Assembly: GCF_900090045.1 (NCBI RefSeq)
Contig: NW_021638324.1
Coordinates: 1 to 41,200 of the forward strand
From: Plasmodium malariae
Lineage: Eukaryota; Apicomplexa; Aconoidasida; Haemosporida; Plasmodiidae
Direction: 5' to 3'
DNA length: 41,200 nucleotides
Shown here: piece by piece, positions 38,484 through 41,200 of the stretch
Position numbering within the stretch: the first letter of the stretch is position 1
Layout of the letters: each line of letters begins with the position of its first letter
Made by a program: the position numbers and the translations under genes
The notes under the pieces: model-generated
Databases searched by the model: none
What the model saw: only the letters and a program-made list of their open reading frames with translations
Told to the model about the DNA's origin: nothing

Positions 38484-39450
38484 TTACCACTCATAGAACT
38501 CTTCCAAGAACTTAATTTTTTTATGTTTTATGACATTTTTATAATAATAAAAAATTCCCCGTATAAGTATAATACCCATTATTAAGATAGGTAAACAATA
38601 AATTAAAAATAATAAATATCTTAAATCCTATGTAACTTTTCGCTTGACATGTATTTATCCATAAAGCAGGCAAAACATCCGCAGTAGGTACACTCTGTGG
38701 ACTATTTGTTGAACCATACCCTGATAACTTGCATAATTCAAGTAATAAGCTACCTGTAGTTTTAAATTTTCCTAGTGATAAATCTAATATAGGTAATATT
38801 AATATCAATAAGAACAATAATAAAAGTAAACGAAGTCCAAATTTGTATTTTTTACGCTTTAATTTGTTGTAATCCTTATCATTAATTAAATCATTTTTTT
38901 CAAAAAAAGCATTATCATTTAGTCCATTCATTACTTTTTTTTCATAATGAGAATATGATCCATGAAGCATGGTACATTTATTTTTCATAAGTTTCTTAAT
39001 CAATTGTTCCTTATATAATAAGCTTCTATATAATTTTTCTTTTTTTTCTTTGTCCCACTTTTCATTATCAGTTTTAAGTAATTTTTCGTTCTTTTTTTTT
39101 GTATTACATGGTATCTTTAATTCTAAGTCTCCAACATATGGATGAATATCCTCTATATAAATTCCTAATAATCGATAAATTCGTGTATCTAATTTTCTTC
39201 CAAACTCAGATTTTTCATCCAAAAATTTACCAAACCTTCTCTGAAAAAGAAAAAAAAGATTTTTTATATAAATAAATAAATATTCGCATTTGAAGAAAAT
39301 ATATTAATAAAATAAACAATAAAAATACGAATAATACAAATGCTTTCAAAAAGTTTTATCATACCATGTCACTATAAAAATGACATAAAACATTTAAAAA
39401 TATAACTATAGAAATTTTTACACAAAAATAAATTTAATACTTTGTTCCAT
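38484..39450 (-). pseudogene. fam-l-type gene with two frameshifts
   Basis: Exon 1 (39365-39450) starts MEQSIKFIF and hits TAA. One extra base in the T5 tract (A5 at 39424-39428 on the plus strand) would give the usual 29 codons ending in CHFYSDM before GTATGATA. The intron is 39241-39364. Exon 2 begins RRFGKFLDEKSEF, has RIYRLLGIY with Arg at the equivalent of residue 52, then YSHYEKKVMNGLNDNAFFEK and a first membrane segment LLLLLFLLILILPILDLSL. A second frame change between about 38605 and 38627 sends the long frame to a stop at 38539. The family tail continues in another frame (FYYYKNVIKHKKIKFLEEF) to TAA at 38484-38486. Both breaks are small indels, so sequencing error is possible. It pairs in tandem with the frameshifted copy 2 kb away. 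Confidence 0.82.
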
Positions 39451-40690
39451 GCTATAGATATCTAATACTGTAATATATAAATAAAGAAAAAATTAACATT
39501 AAGTTATATACTTTCAACAATACATAAAAAACTCTTTTATTTTTTCTAATATTATTTCTTAAAAAATTTACATATATAGCATATTTTACTACATAGATAA
39601 AAAAAAAAATATTAAAAAAATAATTCTATAAATATTATAATTAACATTATTTATAAAAAATTAACTTTAAGTAAAATTACGCAATTCCAGTTCGTTCATA
39701 TGTGTTCACACAACTTATAGTTTAATTACATATTGGAATAATTAAACAAATTTGTTTTTATGTTTTTTAATTGCTTGTAGAGTTTTAATTTATTTACAAT
39801 ATACAATGTATAAAATATAGATATATGTGCTTGTTCTAGGTATTTCAAGTATAATTACTACTTTTACTTTTTCTTAATAATTATTCTAAATTTATAAATA
39901 TTTTATTTCATAAATGTTTTTTTTATTAATAAAAAAGATATTAGAATTTGCAAAAATGAAGAAAATTATTAATAAATTCAAAATATATATATTTTGTGAA
40001 AATTTTCATGTTTTGCCAATTATAACACGTGCTTGCTTTTATAGTGTAAAAATATATTTTTAAGAAATCGAATTCCTAACTTAATGCATTTTTTTTGAGT
40101 AAAATATATATATTAAATTTAAATTGAAAGCAATGTTTTAATTTTGTATTATAGTTTGAAAAAATCATATTTTTCATTTAATAATAATTTACACCTTTAA
40201 TTTAAATGAAAAATATTTGTATTCATACGCTAAATTAAAAAAATATTTTTTTATTAATTATATATATTTAAAAAAAATATTGACATTGCGAAAAACAAAA
40301 AAAGCTATTGAAGGTAATGGTTGTATAGAATATAGTAAAAATTTCGGTAATTTAAAATATATTAGAAGAAATATATATACAAATGATATATAGAATATAC
40401 TATGTACATAACTAATTAGAAATCATAACAATACATATATCTATTACACATGATTTAGTAATTTTTTATATTTATAATGTTAGAAGGAATCTATTATTTT
40501 CTATATAATCTTTTAAAATTATATAATGCCAGAAAAATATTTTACAAGAACATGAATATAAATTGATATATATATATAAATAAAATTTTTTTTATTAAAA
40601 TTAACATTATGATACTTTTATTGTCTAAACGTACATAAACATTCGGTTATAACATTTATAAAAATCCTTGTTTATTTTTGTTCAATGTTA
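39451..40690. other. 5' flank of the last fam-l relic; non-coding
   Basis: It contains a weaker form of the shared 5' flank (39690-39900, with AATGTATAAAATATAG at 39805-39820). Around 40484-40510, GGAATCTATTATTTTC resembles a block upstream of the fam-l gene near 27374, which may be debris of another copy. No gene was recognised. Confidence 0.45.
39690..39900 (-). repeat. Shared 5' flank block of fam genes, copy 4 (diverged)
   Basis: GTTCGTTCATATGTG (about 39690) and AATGTATAAAATATAG (39805-39820) occupy the places of the two markers seen before the other fam genes, about 240 and 355 bases above the start codon. It is more diverged than the other three copies. Confidence 0.38.
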
Positions 40691-40900
40691 TCACAAAATA
40701 TGAACATCTCCCATTTTTTCTATTAGCCTACGTTTCCTCATATAATGCTCTTTAAACCATTTAAAAATTAATAATATTCTTGTATATATATTGTGAAATA
40801 AAATAAATGCTAATTGCACTATAAAATAAAGTTCTTCTAAATATTTACTATAATAAATCCTTTCGGTTTTAGCAATATTTGTTGTTCCTATGTTTTTTTT
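40691..40900 (-). other. Open frame resembling a C-terminal exon, unrecognised
   Basis: A reverse frame is open for 69 codons, bounded by TGA at 40901-40903 and ending TGA at 40691-40693. It has no ATG until near its end, so it would need an upstream exon or be part of a broken gene. The peptide is well balanced: NIGTTNIAKTERIYYSKYLE, a hydrophobic stretch around FIVQLAFILFHNIYTRILLI, then a basic tail KWFKEHYMRKRRLIEKMGDV. A membrane segment followed by a basic tail would suit an exported or surface protein. No family was recognised, and the upstream A-rich sequence gives no good splice acceptor. Confidence 0.33.
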
Positions 40901-40903
40901 TCA

Positions 40904-41200
40904 TTTTTTTTTTTTAAAGAATAAATCTGTATTCATATAAATTATTTATGTTATCTAAAATAGGAATTTATACACAAGTTCTTTAATTTACTGGAAAAAA
41001 TTTCATTATTTTCTTAGTAAGTACATATATATTACGCCTACTGTGTATATATTTGTATGAGCAAAGTTTACACGTTCTTTTTATTATGTCTTTTTTATAT
41101 TTAACATATAATATTATTAATATTTAATAGATACATATATGAAAGATAAATATAATATAATATATTAAATTACAACTTGCAAAATATTTTTTCATATTTA
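40904..41200. other. AT-rich end of window
   Basis: No gene was recognised. Any upstream part of the preceding minus-strand open frame would lie here or beyond the window. Short coding-like pieces such as LDNINNLYEYRF occur in a different frame near 40920-40965. Confidence 0.4.

Noticed and set aside
1..41200. tRNA, rRNA, CRISPR, insertion sequence or bacterial operon features
   Set aside because: No such structures were seen. The sequence is eukaryotic subtelomeric DNA with introns, so ribosome binding sites, operons and CRISPR arrays do not apply.

Overview
The window is one chromosome end of a very AT-rich Plasmodium genome. It opens with about 1.15 kb of mixed CCCTAAA/CCCTGAA repeat, the C-rich strand of the Plasmodium telomere, and continues into accessory subtelomeric DNA. 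The gene content points to Plasmodium malariae or a close relative. There are five two-exon fam-l/fam-m genes (signal-like exon 1, PEXEL-like motif, two membrane segments) and one STP1 gene, and the rest is decayed relics. No core housekeeping gene, tRNA or rRNA gene was recognised.

Layout. 1-1154 telomere. 2434-2751 (+) relic resembling the N-terminal half of a PIR protein. 5221-6161 (-) intact fam-l gene. 7.7-9.2 kb, a coding-like but uninterpretable interval. 12279-14839 (+) intact four-exon STP1 gene. 18784-19946 (+) pir pseudogene with at least four stop codons and frame changes. 22647-23527 (-) fam-m gene and 25974-26938 (-) fam-l gene form a tandem pair. 28849-29187 (-) and 31103-31612 (-) are two unrecognised genes broken only by in-frame stops. 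30838-30963 (+) is a small membrane-exon-like relic. 35510-36478 (-) and 38484-39450 (-) form a second tandem fam-l pair, both members frameshifted. 40691-40900 (-) is an open frame resembling a C-terminal exon.

How it fits together. All five fam-l/fam-m genes are transcribed toward the telomere, while STP1 and the pir relic point away from it. The five fam genes share a strict plan: exon 1 of 29 codons (or the equivalent before an indel), a 116-132 nt intron that opens with GTATGATA in four of five, and the Arg of an RLL motif at residue 52. Short flank blocks recur at similar distances on both sides, so the duplicated unit seems to be the gene plus several hundred bases of flank. The known model is that such proteins are made in blood stages and directed to the infected red cell or its surface. 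Export of these particular copies is inferred, not seen. Several lesions lie in A or T runs, so assembly error must be excluded before the two frameshifted genes are called dead.
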